A DNA stretch of 64,000 nt from Eudoraea chungangensis (GCF_029360665.1 NZ_JARDUB010000006.1:496001-560000); one strand, 5' to 3'. Counted from the first letter of the stretch, positions 55,040-63,834 are shown. Numbers and translations: made by a program. Notes: generated from the letters alone by a model not told the origin.

Positions 55040-56119
55040 TTAGTTATTGGAATTTAAAAAGACATCTAACGATTCCTGACGCAGAATTTTACCGTTATTA
55101 CTTCTTTTAAAATACGTGAGAAAAACAATTTCTTTTGGTTGTTCATATCTATCCAGCTGAGCCCTTGCCATAGACTCATTACAGGCATCGTCTTCTTTAC
55201 CTTCTATGACTAAAATAACCTTTTCTCCTAAAGCTTCATCGGGTAATGAGCTAATAAAAAATGGTTTTTCCAAAACAGACGCGAGTTTTGCTTCAATTTG
55301 CTCAGGAAGCAGCTTAACACCACCGGAATTTATCAGATTATCATATCGGCCCAGCCAATAAAATTCTTTTTCAGATACTAGTTCAACCACATCATTTGTT
55401 ATAATGGTTTCTTTGGATAGCGTTGGAGCATTAATAATGAGACAATTTCTTTCATCTGTGCGAATAGAAATGTGTGGTAACAAAACAAATGGCCTAGGAG
55501 ATTCGGATTTATTTGAATTAGAGACTTGTTTTAAAGCAATATGACTAATAGTCTCTGTCATGCCATAGGTCTCGAAACAGTTTTGTATACCAGTATTGCT
55601 TATGGCTTCTTTCAGACCCGAATTTATTGGTGCTCCACCAATTAATAACTTCTTTATTTGCGTTAACTTAGAAAGACTTGCCATGGCTTGTAAGGGTACC
55701 ATGGCAGAAAAATCGTATGTTTTATCTACAAATTCTAATGGATCTTTGGACGGAGAAACTATGTCTAAATCAAGGCCAACAGTCATGGAACGCACTAACA
55801 TCATTTTACCCGCTATATAATCTGCGGAGAGGCATAATAAAGCCCTATCCCCTGCTTCCAGGCCTAAAAACTCGGAGGTGGCTAAAGCAGAATTTATCAT
55901 ATGCTCTTTCTCAACATCAAGCAGCTTAGGCTTTCCTGTAGAACCAGAAGTAGAAACCCTAATAGATTGTTCTTCAGACAACCAATCTAACAAGAAATCT
56001 CCAATAATACCTTCCTCTTTATTTCCTTCTTTTATCAGACTATAGGCAATCTCCTTTAAATCTTCTTCCCCTGAAGAAAAACCATTAATTTTGAAACCAG
56101 GATGGATCTTAATCGACAT
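55040..56119 (-). CDS. menE: O-succinylbenzoate-CoA ligase
   Basis: 359 residues, adenylate-forming enzyme that activates o-succinylbenzoate in menaquinone synthesis. The ATP loop is VSTSGSTGKPK, followed by YGMTETISHIAL and LGRYDNLINSGGVKLLP; the C-terminal Lys is in NNGKILRQ. It is shorter than proteobacterial MenE, mainly at the N terminus. Its start overlaps the CPBP gene by 11 bases, and menC precedes that gene, so these three are translationally coupled. Confidence 0.93.
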   Translation of the reverse strand: MSIKIHPGFKINGFSSGEEDLKEIAYSLIKEGNKEEGIIGDFLLDWLSEEQSIRVSTSGSTGKPKLLDVEKEHMINSALATSEFLGLEAGDRALLCLSADYIAGKMMLVRSMTVGLDLDIVSPSKDPLEFVDKTYDFSAMVPLQAMASLSKLTQIKKLLIGGAPINSGLKEAISNTGIQNCFETYGMTETISHIALKQVSNSNKSESPRPFVLLPHISIRTDERNCLIINAPTLSKETIITNDVVELVSEKEFYWLGRYDNLINSGGVKLLPEQIEAKLASVLEKPFFISSLPDEALGEKVILVIEGKEDDACNESMARAQLDRYEQPKEIVFLTYFKRSNNGKILRQESLDVFLNSNN

Positions 56120-57074
56120 TTTCTTCTATTTTTATTTCTGCTTCCATAGGTTCTATTGGAGTCACAACCGCACCTGTTAGTCGTTCTTTCCAATTAGACC
56201 AGCCGTATTTTTTAGACATTATAACGAGTAATATAGGATAAACCACAAGTACCGGTACAAAGACATCCCACCCCAAAGTAGGTTCAGCGATATCTTTGTA
56301 TATGGAATGTGTTTGAAAAGCAGTCCATTCAGCGGTAACCAAAATGGCGGCCGTTAAGTTGTTTGCAGCATGAAATCCAAGTGCGAGCTCCAGACCGTCA
56401 TCCATTAGTGTTAAAATGCCTAAAAACAGCCCTGTACCCATATAGAACACCATTATTCCATATCCTAGCTTGGCAACTTCAGGATTAAAAATGTGCAGTA
56501 TCCCGAATAAAAATGAAGTACTTATTAGCGGCACCCACCTATTTTTGCAGGCTATTCCCAGACCTTGCATAAGATATCCTCTCATAAAGACCTCTTCAAA
56601 ACTCGTCTGAACCGGAATTAGTAGCACGGCAATAACCAATAATATCAAAAAAGGTCCTAATTCAAAATTAAGTACGTAATCTTCAGGGGTTAAGTAAACA
56701 TCCAATCCGATAAAGGTAATAGACAAAATAGCCACCAAAGTAAATGAAAAAAGTATTCGTTGCCAGTCCATTTTACCGCGAATAGTGATAAGGGATAAAA
56801 AAGGTTGCTTATGTAAATAACGTACCGTGAGATAAACGGATAGGAAGCCTACGGCAAAAGTAAGCAAGACCAAAAACAAAAAGAGATTAGAGCCAAGCAG
56901 ATCAGAAAGACTACCCATATCCGTGGGCATCTCTCCAGATTTAAATGCTTTACCTAACAAGACTACGGATAGAGGAATTGCTCCAATAAATTGCCAACCT
57001 ATAAAAATGATTAATGTTCCCAAAACATATCGCCAAAATTCGTGTAATCCCTTATATCCCTGTTCTATATACAT
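56109..57074 (-). CDS. CPBP family intramembrane metalloprotease
   Basis: 321 residues with about eight membrane helices. The CPBP (CaaX protease-like) motifs are visible: FEEVFMRGYLMQ (Glu-Glu...Arg), FLFGILHIFNP with a conserved His, and LALGFHAANNL with a second His. These Rce1/CAAX-like proteins cleave within the membrane; in bacteria the targets are mostly unknown. Both ends overlap its neighbours menC (10 bases) and menE (11 bases), so it is embedded in the menaquinone operon. Confidence 0.92.
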   Translation of the reverse strand: MYIEQGYKGLHEFWRYVLGTLIIFIGWQFIGAIPLSVVLLGKAFKSGEMPTDMGSLSDLLGSNLFLFLVLLTFAVGFLSVYLTVRYLHKQPFLSLITIRGKMDWQRILFSFTLVAILSITFIGLDVYLTPEDYVLNFELGPFLILLVIAVLLIPVQTSFEEVFMRGYLMQGLGIACKNRWVPLISTSFLFGILHIFNPEVAKLGYGIMVFYMGTGLFLGILTLMDDGLELALGFHAANNLTAAILVTAEWTAFQTHSIYKDIAEPTLGWDVFVPVLVVYPILLVIMSKKYGWSNWKERLTGAVVTPIEPMEAEIKIEENVD

Positions 57075-58114
57075 ACTTCTATTTTGTTAAAATCCCATTT
57101 TTCGTTTTCGCTGTAGACCAAATGCCCCCCCTTAATTACTAAAGGGGAAGAAACATTATTTGTAAACAATTGTCCTGTTCCAAGACCTTGTGGCAAAGTA
57201 CTTTTCAAGTTATAAGTCCATTGTGCAATGGCATTAAGACCTATGTTACTCTCTAAAGCACTAGTTACCCACCAACCAATTTCTTGTTCTTTAGCCAAAT
57301 TAATCCATTCTTCGGCACCACGATAACCCCCAATAAGGCTTGGCTTTAGAATAATGTATTGAGGTTTTATTGTCTCTAACAGTTCTCGCTTCTTTATCCT
57401 GCTTCTAATCCCTATTAATTCTTCATCCAAAGCAATCGGAATAGGGCTGCTTTTGCACAGCCTTTTCATTTGTTCTATGTTCCCTGGTTTTATTGGCTGC
57501 TCTATTGAATGAATTTCATAGGAAGCTAATTTATCTAATTTTTTCTGTGCCTCTTCTACTAAAAATGCACCATTAGCATCTACCCGAATTTCTATCTTAG
57601 TTGCAGGGTAGCTCTTTCGAATTTCAGCGAGTAATTCGCATTCTTCTTCAAAATTAAGTGCCCCTATTTTTAATTTGATACAATCAAAACCATTATTAAT
57701 TTTAGCTTCTATTTGTTGCCTCATATAATCTATATGTCCCATCCATATAAGGCCATTAATCTTAATTCTATCTTCAGAACTAGTAAAATTAGAGGGAAAC
57801 AATATAAAGGGATTTTTAGCTTTTAACGACATAAAAGCTTGTTCTATGCCAAATTGGATACTGGGGAACTTACATAAACCTCGGTACAGGCTATCCAAAC
57901 CCAAATCTATACGGTTACATGTGTCTTCGAGAACTTTTTCGTAATCCTCTACATCATCGAAGCTTAGACCTTTAAATAGATTACACTCCCCTATACCAAA
58001 TCTATCGCCATCATCAATCCGCAAAAACCAAGTTTCTTTTGTTCGGAGGATTCCTCTAGATGTTCCTCCGGGTACCTTGAAATTTAAAATGTATTTTTTA
58101 AAATACGCCTTCAT
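57065..58114 (-). CDS. menC: o-succinylbenzoate synthase
   Basis: 349 residues from the ATG at 58114, enolase superfamily. The catalytic Lys pair is in CIKLKIGAL, metal ligands in RVDANGAF, SIEQPIKPG and ALDEELIG, and the second catalytic Lys in YIILKPSLIGG. It dehydrates SHCHC to o-succinylbenzoate in menaquinone synthesis. The frame extends upstream to 58132, but a -7 element at 58130-58137 places the transcript start inside that extension and supports 58114. Confidence 0.94.
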   Translation of the reverse strand: MKAYFKKYILNFKVPGGTSRGILRTKETWFLRIDDGDRFGIGECNLFKGLSFDDVEDYEKVLEDTCNRIDLGLDSLYRGLCKFPSIQFGIEQAFMSLKAKNPFILFPSNFTSSEDRIKINGLIWMGHIDYMRQQIEAKINNGFDCIKLKIGALNFEEECELLAEIRKSYPATKIEIRVDANGAFLVEEAQKKLDKLASYEIHSIEQPIKPGNIEQMKRLCKSSPIPIALDEELIGIRSRIKKRELLETIKPQYIILKPSLIGGYRGAEEWINLAKEQEIGWWVTSALESNIGLNAIAQWTYNLKSTLPQGLGTGQLFTNNVSSPLVIKGGHLVYSENEKWDFNKIEVCI

Positions 58115-58129
58115 AAAATATAGGAGAAA

Positions 58130-58137
58130 CAAACCTA
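58130..58137 (-). promoter_or_regulatory. -7 promoter element of the menC-CPBP-menE operon
   Basis: TAGGTTTG on the minus strand matches TAnnTTTG, 15 bp before the menC ATG, giving a very short leader. Confidence 0.5.
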
Positions 58138-58198
58138 ATAAAGGCGCTTCGATTTTTTCTAAATTAATGGTAAAGATTTAAAATAACATTTTATAAAA

Positions 58199-58879
58199 CT
58201 AAACCTCAAGCTTGGCGCCAATATCCAACAGATGTAATGTTTTACCACCAACTTGAAACTTTTCAATAGCATGGGCATGATTAATCTCTATATATCCAAA
58301 AGTATCGTAATGATAACCCAAAATCTCCGTACAGCCTAAGAAATCTGCAGCCAAAATAGCATCTTCTACCCCCATGGTAAAATTATCACCAATAGGTAAA
58401 ATCGCCAAATCTAAACTATACTGCATAGGTATTAGCTGCATATCCATAGATAGTGCCGTATCCCCTGCAATATAAAGAGTTTTATCCATGGCATGAATAA
58501 TAAAACCTCCAGGTTGGCCTCCATAAGTTCCATCTGGAAAAGAAGAGGTGTGAATTGCATTGGTATACTTCACCTTTCCAAAATCAAAATTCCAACTACC
58601 CCCATGATTCATAGGATGTACCGTAAATCCCTTTGCCTGATAATACATGGCTATTTCATAATTACTAACGATAGTAGCTCCTGTTCTTCGGGCAATTGCT
58701 TCAACATCCAAGATATGATCTTGATGTGCATGCGTAACCAAAATGTAATTCGGATTTAATGCGTCTATGTCGACCAAGTCTTTGGTCTTTTCGTTTGCAG
58801 TAATAAAAGGATCAACGAGTATATTGTATTGCCCAATTTCAATAGAAATACAGGCGTGACCCAAAAAAGAAATAATCAT
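58199..58879 (-). CDS. UPF0173 family metal-dependent hydrolase
   Basis: 226 residues, metallo-beta-lactamase fold. FLGHACISIEIG at the start, THAHQDHILDVEAIA with the HxHxDH metal motif, and IAGDTALSMDMQ with the bridging Asp match UPF0173/YtkL. It is cytosolic; the physiological substrate is unknown. It lies between menC and the sensor kinase gene on the same strand. A -7 element at 58896-58903 suggests its own transcript. Confidence 0.93.
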   Translation of the reverse strand: MIISFLGHACISIEIGQYNILVDPFITANEKTKDLVDIDALNPNYILVTHAHQDHILDVEAIARRTGATIVSNYEIAMYYQAKGFTVHPMNHGGSWNFDFGKVKYTNAIHTSSFPDGTYGGQPGGFIIHAMDKTLYIAGDTALSMDMQLIPMQYSLDLAILPIGDNFTMGVEDAILAADFLGCTEILGYHYDTFGYIEINHAHAIEKFQVGGKTLHLLDIGAKLEV

Positions 58880-58895
58880 GTTCGTAAGCTTTATT

Positions 58896-58903
58896 CAAAT
58901 TTA
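58896..58903 (-). promoter_or_regulatory. -7 promoter element of the UPF0173 gene
   Basis: TAAATTTG on the minus strand, 16 bp before the ATG at 58879, overlapping the last codon of the kinase gene. Confidence 0.5.
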
Positions 58904-60859
58904 TTTAAAATTGAACCAAAAACGAACTCCTTCTGTAGTTTTGTCAATATTTAATGTAGACTGCAATTGATTGACCAATCTATTCATTAGGCGAATACCC
59001 ATTGAAGAATTTACTCTTTCATCAGTATCATCGGATAATCCTATTCCGTTATCCGTATATTCAAAAAATCCTTGCTCCCCATTTTTTCTGAGATGTATGT
59101 AAATCTTTCCATCTTCTTTGTCCTCAGGGAAGGCATATTTAAAGGTATTCGAGACCAGTTCATTTAATATAAGACCAAAGGGTATGGCCCGGTCGATATC
59201 TAATTCTACGCTCTCTGCGTCAATAGTAATATTAATATTGTGCCCTCCTTTTTTAAAAACGGATTGCACACTATTTACAAGACTCTCTATATACCCCTGC
59301 ATCTCGATTACAGATAAATCGTCATTCTGATAGAGTTTTTGATGGATAAGTGCCATTGCTTTAACCCTACTTTTCCCTTCTTCTAAAGCCGCTATAGCCG
59401 CTTTACTCCTCGTATTTTTCGTTTGTAAACTCAGAAGACTTGAAACCATTTGCAGATTGTTCTTCACACGATGGTGAATCTCTTTTAAAAGAGAGTCCTT
59501 TTCTACTAGTGAATTTTCTATAATATGTTTTTGATCGGCAATCAGACGTTGGGTTTTTATACTTTTCAAATAGGCGTACACTAAACCAGCGAATCCTAAT
59601 AAGGTAAAAATCAATGAAATAAATACAAGATTAATCTGTTCGTCTTTAGCTTGCATTTCATTTCTAGCCTGTTCCATTTCTAGCTTCTGGGCATCAATCA
59701 TACGTTTAGAATTCTCTATTTCGTATTTAGCTACTGTGGATAACTGCTGTTTTTTTAAGGAAGAATCATTTAGGTTTAAAGAATCGTTAATTCGTACATT
59801 CTGTTTAAGGTAACTTGTGGCTCTTTTATAGTCTTTTGTTTTGTCGTAATAGGCCGCCAATAATCTATTTTTTCTAACAATGTTCTCTAACTTTATTGGG
59901 CGAAGTCTACTGTTAAGTATTTCCTTGGCTTTTTCATAATTTCCCTTCTGCAGATGGCAATCGGCTAATGCCAGACTATTTCCAACTATTTCTTCAGAAT
60001 ATTGTCCGCCATTGTTTTCATTTATTATGGAAATACTATTTTCTAAATAAGGTAAAGCCTCTTCGAATTGTTTTAATTGTAAATAGGCCTTCCCTATATT
60101 ACCTTCAATTTCACCTTTCAGTATTTTGGCATTCTGTAATTCTTTTTCGGTTTTTACTTCAGTGACATCGTTTAAATAAACATCAATATATCCCTTTCCC
60201 TTTTTAAAATTACTCAATGCCACGGAGGACGACTTGTCTAAAAGAAGGTAGTATCCTACCTGATTATTATATTTTGCAAGACCAAATAGATCGGAATCGT
60301 CAATGGTCCTTTTCATATCCATGATATAGTCTTCCATGGCCTTTCTATGGAGTCCTAAGTTTGAATAAATATCATAAAATGTAATATTCTTGGTAAACCC
60401 CAGGTCGCGTTTTTGCTGCCGAATTTCTACCTGTTTTCCATATAATTGTAATTGTCCGTAGTTGTTATCAATTATATCGAACATCAATTGTTTTGTTTGC
60501 CGATCTAAACCTTCTCTAATTTTATATAGATCATTGGCAATAGCGACACTTTTATCGTAATCGCCCAAATCGTAATAAATCTGGGATTGCATTAGCTGAT
60601 ATCTTCGAATAGAAGTAGAATCCTGAATTTTTTCAGCCTGATTTAGGTATACATTAACCTGATCTAACCAATCATAGGCAGAATTTACATTATACCTGTT
60701 CGCTGTGTTAAAGAAGAAAGTTAGTCTGTCATTGACATCTGATTGCTGCTGAAATCTAACCAACAGGTTATCTTCCAAGGAATCAATTACCTGAGCCCCT
60801 GCATTATAACTAATTACTAAAAAGAAAAGAATTAAGAAATTACCCAGTGTTTTTGCCAT
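58901..60859 (-). CDS. TPR sensor histidine kinase (HisKA_2 type)
   Basis: 652 residues. A signal peptide (residues 1-23) leads into a periplasmic region of tetratricopeptide-like repeats (about 30-390), a coiled coil, a membrane helix (about 412-434), then a cytoplasmic kinase: phosphoacceptor His in LLKEIHHRVKNNLQM (HisKA_2) and an ATP-binding domain with NELVSNTFKYAF. Such kinases often pair with LytTR regulators; one lies 681 bp upstream on the same strand. Its promoter region carries a site also present before two predicted small RNAs. It may sense envelope state or a peptide. Confidence 0.93.
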   Translation of the reverse strand: MAKTLGNFLILFFLVISYNAGAQVIDSLEDNLLVRFQQQSDVNDRLTFFFNTANRYNVNSAYDWLDQVNVYLNQAEKIQDSTSIRRYQLMQSQIYYDLGDYDKSVAIANDLYKIREGLDRQTKQLMFDIIDNNYGQLQLYGKQVEIRQQKRDLGFTKNITFYDIYSNLGLHRKAMEDYIMDMKRTIDDSDLFGLAKYNNQVGYYLLLDKSSSVALSNFKKGKGYIDVYLNDVTEVKTEKELQNAKILKGEIEGNIGKAYLQLKQFEEALPYLENSISIINENNGGQYSEEIVGNSLALADCHLQKGNYEKAKEILNSRLRPIKLENIVRKNRLLAAYYDKTKDYKRATSYLKQNVRINDSLNLNDSSLKKQQLSTVAKYEIENSKRMIDAQKLEMEQARNEMQAKDEQINLVFISLIFTLLGFAGLVYAYLKSIKTQRLIADQKHIIENSLVEKDSLLKEIHHRVKNNLQMVSSLLSLQTKNTRSKAAIAALEEGKSRVKAMALIHQKLYQNDDLSVIEMQGYIESLVNSVQSVFKKGGHNINITIDAESVELDIDRAIPFGLILNELVSNTFKYAFPEDKEDGKIYIHLRKNGEQGFFEYTDNGIGLSDDTDERVNSSMGIRLMNRLVNQLQSTLNIDKTTEGVRFWFNFK

Positions 60860-60929
60860 AACATGCCTAGGAGGTTAGCTTTTGATTTTATATTTTTTAA
60901 TATTCTATTGTGACGTTAAAAATACATTT

Positions 60930-60995
60930 TAAACTTACTACTAATAGTTAGCACCGATAAATAATTGTTGTAAAGCCTTCTATTAGCGTTGTCTA
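60930..60995 (-). promoter_or_regulatory. putative LytTR-type promoter of the sensor kinase gene (site 3)
   Basis: On the forward strand a half-site AATTGTTGTA starts at 60963, a second GTTGT core begins at 60988, 21 bp after the first core, and TAAGTTTA (minus strand; one mismatch to TAnnTTTG) lies at 60930-60937, exactly 33 bp from the start of the first half-site. The same spacing occurs at sites 1 and 2. Expected start near 60923, leader about 64 nt. Confidence 0.6.
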
Positions 60996-61087
60996 AATAC
61001 GAATCAACAAGAAATTCTAATTTTAATTTTCCATATTTCATAAAATAGTCTCTATCTATTATTTACCTAATGCGGCAATATTCATAC

Positions 61088-61157
61088 AAAAAAAAGACTA
61101 CGCAATTGCACAGTCTTTCTTCAGATAGATAAATGATAAGATTTGGGGTCTTAATAT
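61088..61157 (-). ncRNA. predicted small RNA B
   Basis: About 70 nt between the promoter at 61164-61227 and an intrinsic terminator: AAAGACT (minus strand) pairs with AGTCTTT around a 12-base partly self-complementary loop, followed by eight T. There is no ATG in the predicted transcript, so a coding function is unlikely. It is one of two such units between the kinase and the LytTR gene. It is a prediction from promoter and terminator only. Confidence 0.55.
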
Positions 61158-61163
61158 TTATTT

Positions 61164-61227
61164 CAAATGTATAATCAAATGGCAGTAGTTTTTCAGAATT
61201 GTTGTGTAACTCAGGATTCTTGTTGTG
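61164..61227 (-). promoter_or_regulatory. putative LytTR-type promoter of small RNA B (site 1)
   Basis: Half-sites TTGTTGTG at 61199-61206 and 61220-61227, exact copies 21 bp apart, followed at 33 bp (from AATT at 61197) by TACATTTG on the minus strand (61164-61171), a perfect TAnnTTTG. Confidence 0.68.
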
Positions 61228-61331
61228 AAATGGTTCAATTTCAGTGTAAAATGCGCTTTATCGATGATTTGTGCTTTTAGTCGAACAAAAATTACTTAGG
61301 TAAGGCTAGACATTCACAAAAACTACAAATG

Positions 61332-61408
61332 AAAAAGAGTCCGATCTATGGAAGACAAGACTCTTTTACGAGAACACTATATGAAAATGAAAAAAATTAT
61401 TCTTTATT
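61332..61408 (-). ncRNA. predicted small RNA A
   Basis: About 77 nt between the promoter at 61415-61478 and a terminator made of AAAAGAGTC and GACTCTTTT (9-bp stem, minus strand) followed by five T. No ATG lies in the predicted transcript. It starts about 130 bp beyond the stop of the LytTR gene. Apart from a terminator of similar composition, it shows no clear similarity to small RNA B. Prediction only. Confidence 0.5.
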
Positions 61409-61414
61409 ACACTA

Positions 61415-61478
61415 CTAAACTAGTCAGGTTTTGCCTTGAATTGAAATAATTGTTGTGAACACCTCTATTCTTGTGGTA
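61415..61478 (-). promoter_or_regulatory. putative LytTR-type promoter of small RNA A (site 2)
   Basis: Half-sites TTGTTGTG at 61450-61457 and TTGTGGTA at 61471-61478, 21 bp apart, then at 33 bp (from AATT at 61448) TAGTTTAG on the minus strand (61415-61422), one mismatch to TAnnTTTG. Confidence 0.62.
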
Positions 61479-61540
61479 AACACGAATATTGTAGGCTTAA
61501 GTACCCCAAAACGAAATAGAAAAAGGAAAGAATATAAATT

Positions 61541-62293
61541 TTAGGAGTTCATCGATGATATAATAAACTCCTTAAAGTCCTTAGAAATAGGAATTAGAGT
61601 ATTATTTATCATAATGTCTTTAGAATTAATCGCGTCAATATGATCCACATTAACTATATAGGACTTATGCGCCCTGTAAAACTTATTACTCGGTAATTTC
61701 CCTAAATAATCCTTTAAAGGAGATCTAACTAAAAACTTCTTATCAACAGTATTAACTTCCAGGTAAACATTATCCGCCTTTATAAAGCGAATATCACCAA
61801 ATTGAATTCTATAGTATAAATGTTGCTTTTTTACAAAAATAGAGTCCTTTAATACAGAGTTAGATACTACCTTATCCCCTACATCTGGTCTTTCGTCTTT
61901 GCCCGTCTTACTGGTGTAATCAAAGTTAGACAAAGCAATTTCTATAGAGGTATATAAATCTTGCTGTTCAAAAGGTTTTACCAAATATCCATTTGGCTTT
62001 ACGGATTTAGCATTTTCTACGGTAGCCCTATCCGAATTGGAAGTAACGAATATGAAAGGGATGTTATAATTCTCTCTTATATGCTTCCCTAAATCTATTC
62101 CTGTCTTATCAGAGGCTAAAATTATATCTATTAAAACTAAATCTACATGATTGTTTTTTAAAACCTCTTCGGCCTGCTCATAGACAATAACATTGTCTAC
62201 TATTTCATAGCCAATTTCTTCTAACATCGATTGCATATCGTCGGCAATAATCACATTGTCTTCTACGATGAGGATCTTAATAGCTTGTTCCAA
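61541..62293 (-). CDS. LytTR family response regulator
   Basis: 250 residues: a receiver domain with the acidic pair ED (11-12), phosphoacceptor Asp56 in LVLIDIILA and Lys106 in YLVKPFEQ, a short linker, then a LytTR DNA-binding domain (about 145-250) with FIKADNVYLEV and the FYRAHKSYIVNVDHI block. LytTR proteins bind imperfect direct repeats about two helical turns apart; such repeats occur three times just downstream. The kinase at 58901-60859 is the likely partner. It has its own -7 element at 62325-62332. Confidence 0.94.
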   Translation of the reverse strand: MEQAIKILIVEDNVIIADDMQSMLEEIGYEIVDNVIVYEQAEEVLKNNHVDLVLIDIILASDKTGIDLGKHIRENYNIPFIFVTSNSDRATVENAKSVKPNGYLVKPFEQQDLYTSIEIALSNFDYTSKTGKDERPDVGDKVVSNSVLKDSIFVKKQHLYYRIQFGDIRFIKADNVYLEVNTVDKKFLVRSPLKDYLGKLPSNKFYRAHKSYIVNVDHIDAINSKDIMINNTLIPISKDFKEFIISSMNS

Positions 62294-62324
62294 AGTAAGT
62301 GAGGTATTAAGTGGTTATTTAATT

Positions 62325-62332
62325 CAAATTTA
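62325..62332 (-). promoter_or_regulatory. -7 promoter element of the LytTR gene
   Basis: TAAATTTG on the minus strand, 31 bp before the ATG at 62293, overlapping the stop codon of menA. Confidence 0.5.
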
Positions 62333-63235
62333 CAAAAAATTATAATAACCTAAATAAAACAAGATAGCCAGCAAGAAAGTACTTAGTGCTACTTTTTTTA
62401 ATTCGGGATCAAAAGATTTAGGTTCTACTATGCTTCTAACGGTTTTCAGATGCATTAAAATTGGTACAAAGGCGATAACGCTAATTATACCCAGCCAGGA
62501 AGTTGTCTGCCTACTGAGAAAAGCAACCCAACATAGCATGGCTGCCACTAATAAGGTGCTATGGTACACCTTGCCATTTTGGATTCCGATTTTAACGATA
62601 ACGGTGTTTTTTCCAGCCTTTTTATCAGACTCAAAGTCTCTTAAATTATTTAAATTAAGAACTGCCGTACTCAAAAACCCTATCGTGCAAGCAGGGAGTA
62701 CAGCATCTATGGGAATATTCTGCACATATAAAAAAAGGGTGCCCAAAACACTTAAAAGCCCAAAGAAAACAAAAACAAAGATATCTCCAAACCCTCTGTA
62801 TCCATATGCATTGCTGCCGACGGTGTATTTAATTGCAGCCCAGATACTGCAAAGACCAAGGACTACAAATAGGAAGAAATACCATAAATCTTCCTTAAAA
62901 GCAGTATAAAGAAGGAGAAAAATAAGTATCAGACAAACAAAAACTGAAATGATGATACCTCTTTTCAATTCTTTTCTGCTCAATTCTCCGCTCTGGAAAG
63001 CTCTAGTTGGTCCAATACGATCTAATCCGTCTGTCCCCTTTATACCATCTCCGTAATCGTTTGCAAAATTTGAGGTTACCTGCAGAGCGACGGTAGTTAA
63101 TAGTGCCAATAGAAATATAAGAGTGTCCTCATATCCTAGCCATTGTGCCAAAGCGGTACCTACAATAATTCCTGAAAGTGATAGGGGTAATGTTCTTAAA
63201 CGGGCTGCCCCAAGCCAAGCTTTAAACTTCCCCAC
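62330..63235 (-). CDS. menA: 1,4-dihydroxy-2-naphthoate polyprenyltransferase
   Basis: 301 residues, GTG start, UbiA-family integral membrane enzyme with about nine helices that attaches the polyprenyl chain in menaquinone synthesis. The prenyl-diphosphate (Mg) motifs are NFANDYGDGIKGTDG and NNLRDFESDKKAGK. Its GTG overlaps the stop of the SPOR-like gene by one base (TAGTG). menC and menE are about 4 kb away on the same strand, separated by the two-component system. Confidence 0.95.
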   Translation of the reverse strand: MGKFKAWLGAARLRTLPLSLSGIIVGTALAQWLGYEDTLIFLLALLTTVALQVTSNFANDYGDGIKGTDGLDRIGPTRAFQSGELSRKELKRGIIISVFVCLILIFLLLYTAFKEDLWYFFLFVVLGLCSIWAAIKYTVGSNAYGYRGFGDIFVFVFFGLLSVLGTLFLYVQNIPIDAVLPACTIGFLSTAVLNLNNLRDFESDKKAGKNTVIVKIGIQNGKVYHSTLLVAAMLCWVAFLSRQTTSWLGIISVIAFVPILMHLKTVRSIVEPKSFDPELKKVALSTFLLAILFYLGYYNFL

Positions 63236-63834
63236 TAATATGGGTCTTCAATTTTTAAACGCTTACCATCCTGATATGAAGCCACAAAGGCATCATCAAA
63301 TCCCATTTTCACCAATTGATATCTAAAAGATCTGGCTTCTTCAAGGGTTTCAAAGTTTCCTAAGGAGTAAGAATAAAACGGATTGGTCTTAACGAACATT
63401 GTATTGGCAAGTGATTCTGCAGAAAGCGTTATGTTGTTATCCACAAAGGATTTTACCTGAACTGAGTATATCTTTTCTTTTTGTAAAAAGCGTTTGGCCA
63501 TATAAAATTCATTAACCAAACTAAGCTCTTCATTTTTCTGCTTTAAATTATCTATTCTAGTTTTTACTGCCTCTAAACTATCAATTGATACTAACAGATT
63601 TCTATTTTCATAGGTATTGGAGCTACTGGAAAGTCCGGCAGTAAAAGAAGTTATCGCTAAAGTACCTATCAAAAATAAAGCGGTAACCCCGGCCAATACA
63701 TTCCGTTGTATTTTGCTTTTTTTAAGTTCTTTATTCTTAAACTTTATTTGATCTAGAAGGCGCTCATTTATAATTTGAGCTTTGTCTATATCTTTATGTA
63801 ATTCAAGCAAATCACTTTCTTCGATAAATGGCAT
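63235..63834 (-). CDS. membrane protein with coiled coil and SPOR-like domain
   Basis: 199 residues: a cytoplasmic coiled coil (about 8-42, Lys/Glu/Leu rich), a membrane helix (about 47-66), a second short coiled coil, and a C-terminal domain of about 75 residues with YSVQVKSF and ETLEEARSFRYQLVKMGFDDAFVASYQDG, a SPOR-type fold that in other proteins binds denuded peptidoglycan. It probably acts at the envelope, perhaps the division site. It is translationally coupled to menA. Confidence 0.8.
   Translation of the reverse strand: MPFIEESDLLELHKDIDKAQIINERLLDQIKFKNKELKKSKIQRNVLAGVTALFLIGTLAITSFTAGLSSSSNTYENRNLLVSIDSLEAVKTRIDNLKQKNEELSLVNEFYMAKRFLQKEKIYSVQVKSFVDNNITLSAESLANTMFVKTNPFYSYSLGNFETLEEARSFRYQLVKMGFDDAFVASYQDGKRLKIEDPY

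Noticed and set aside
61380-61448. 22-codon plus-strand frame starting MKMKKIILYY
   Set aside because: Very short, no promoter or ribosome site on that strand, and it overlaps the regulated minus-strand promoter that explains the region better.
62430-62909. 159-codon plus-strand frame inside menA
   Set aside because: It is antisense to well-supported menA motifs, and its composition (Ser/Lys/Thr/Pro-rich) is that of a shadow frame.
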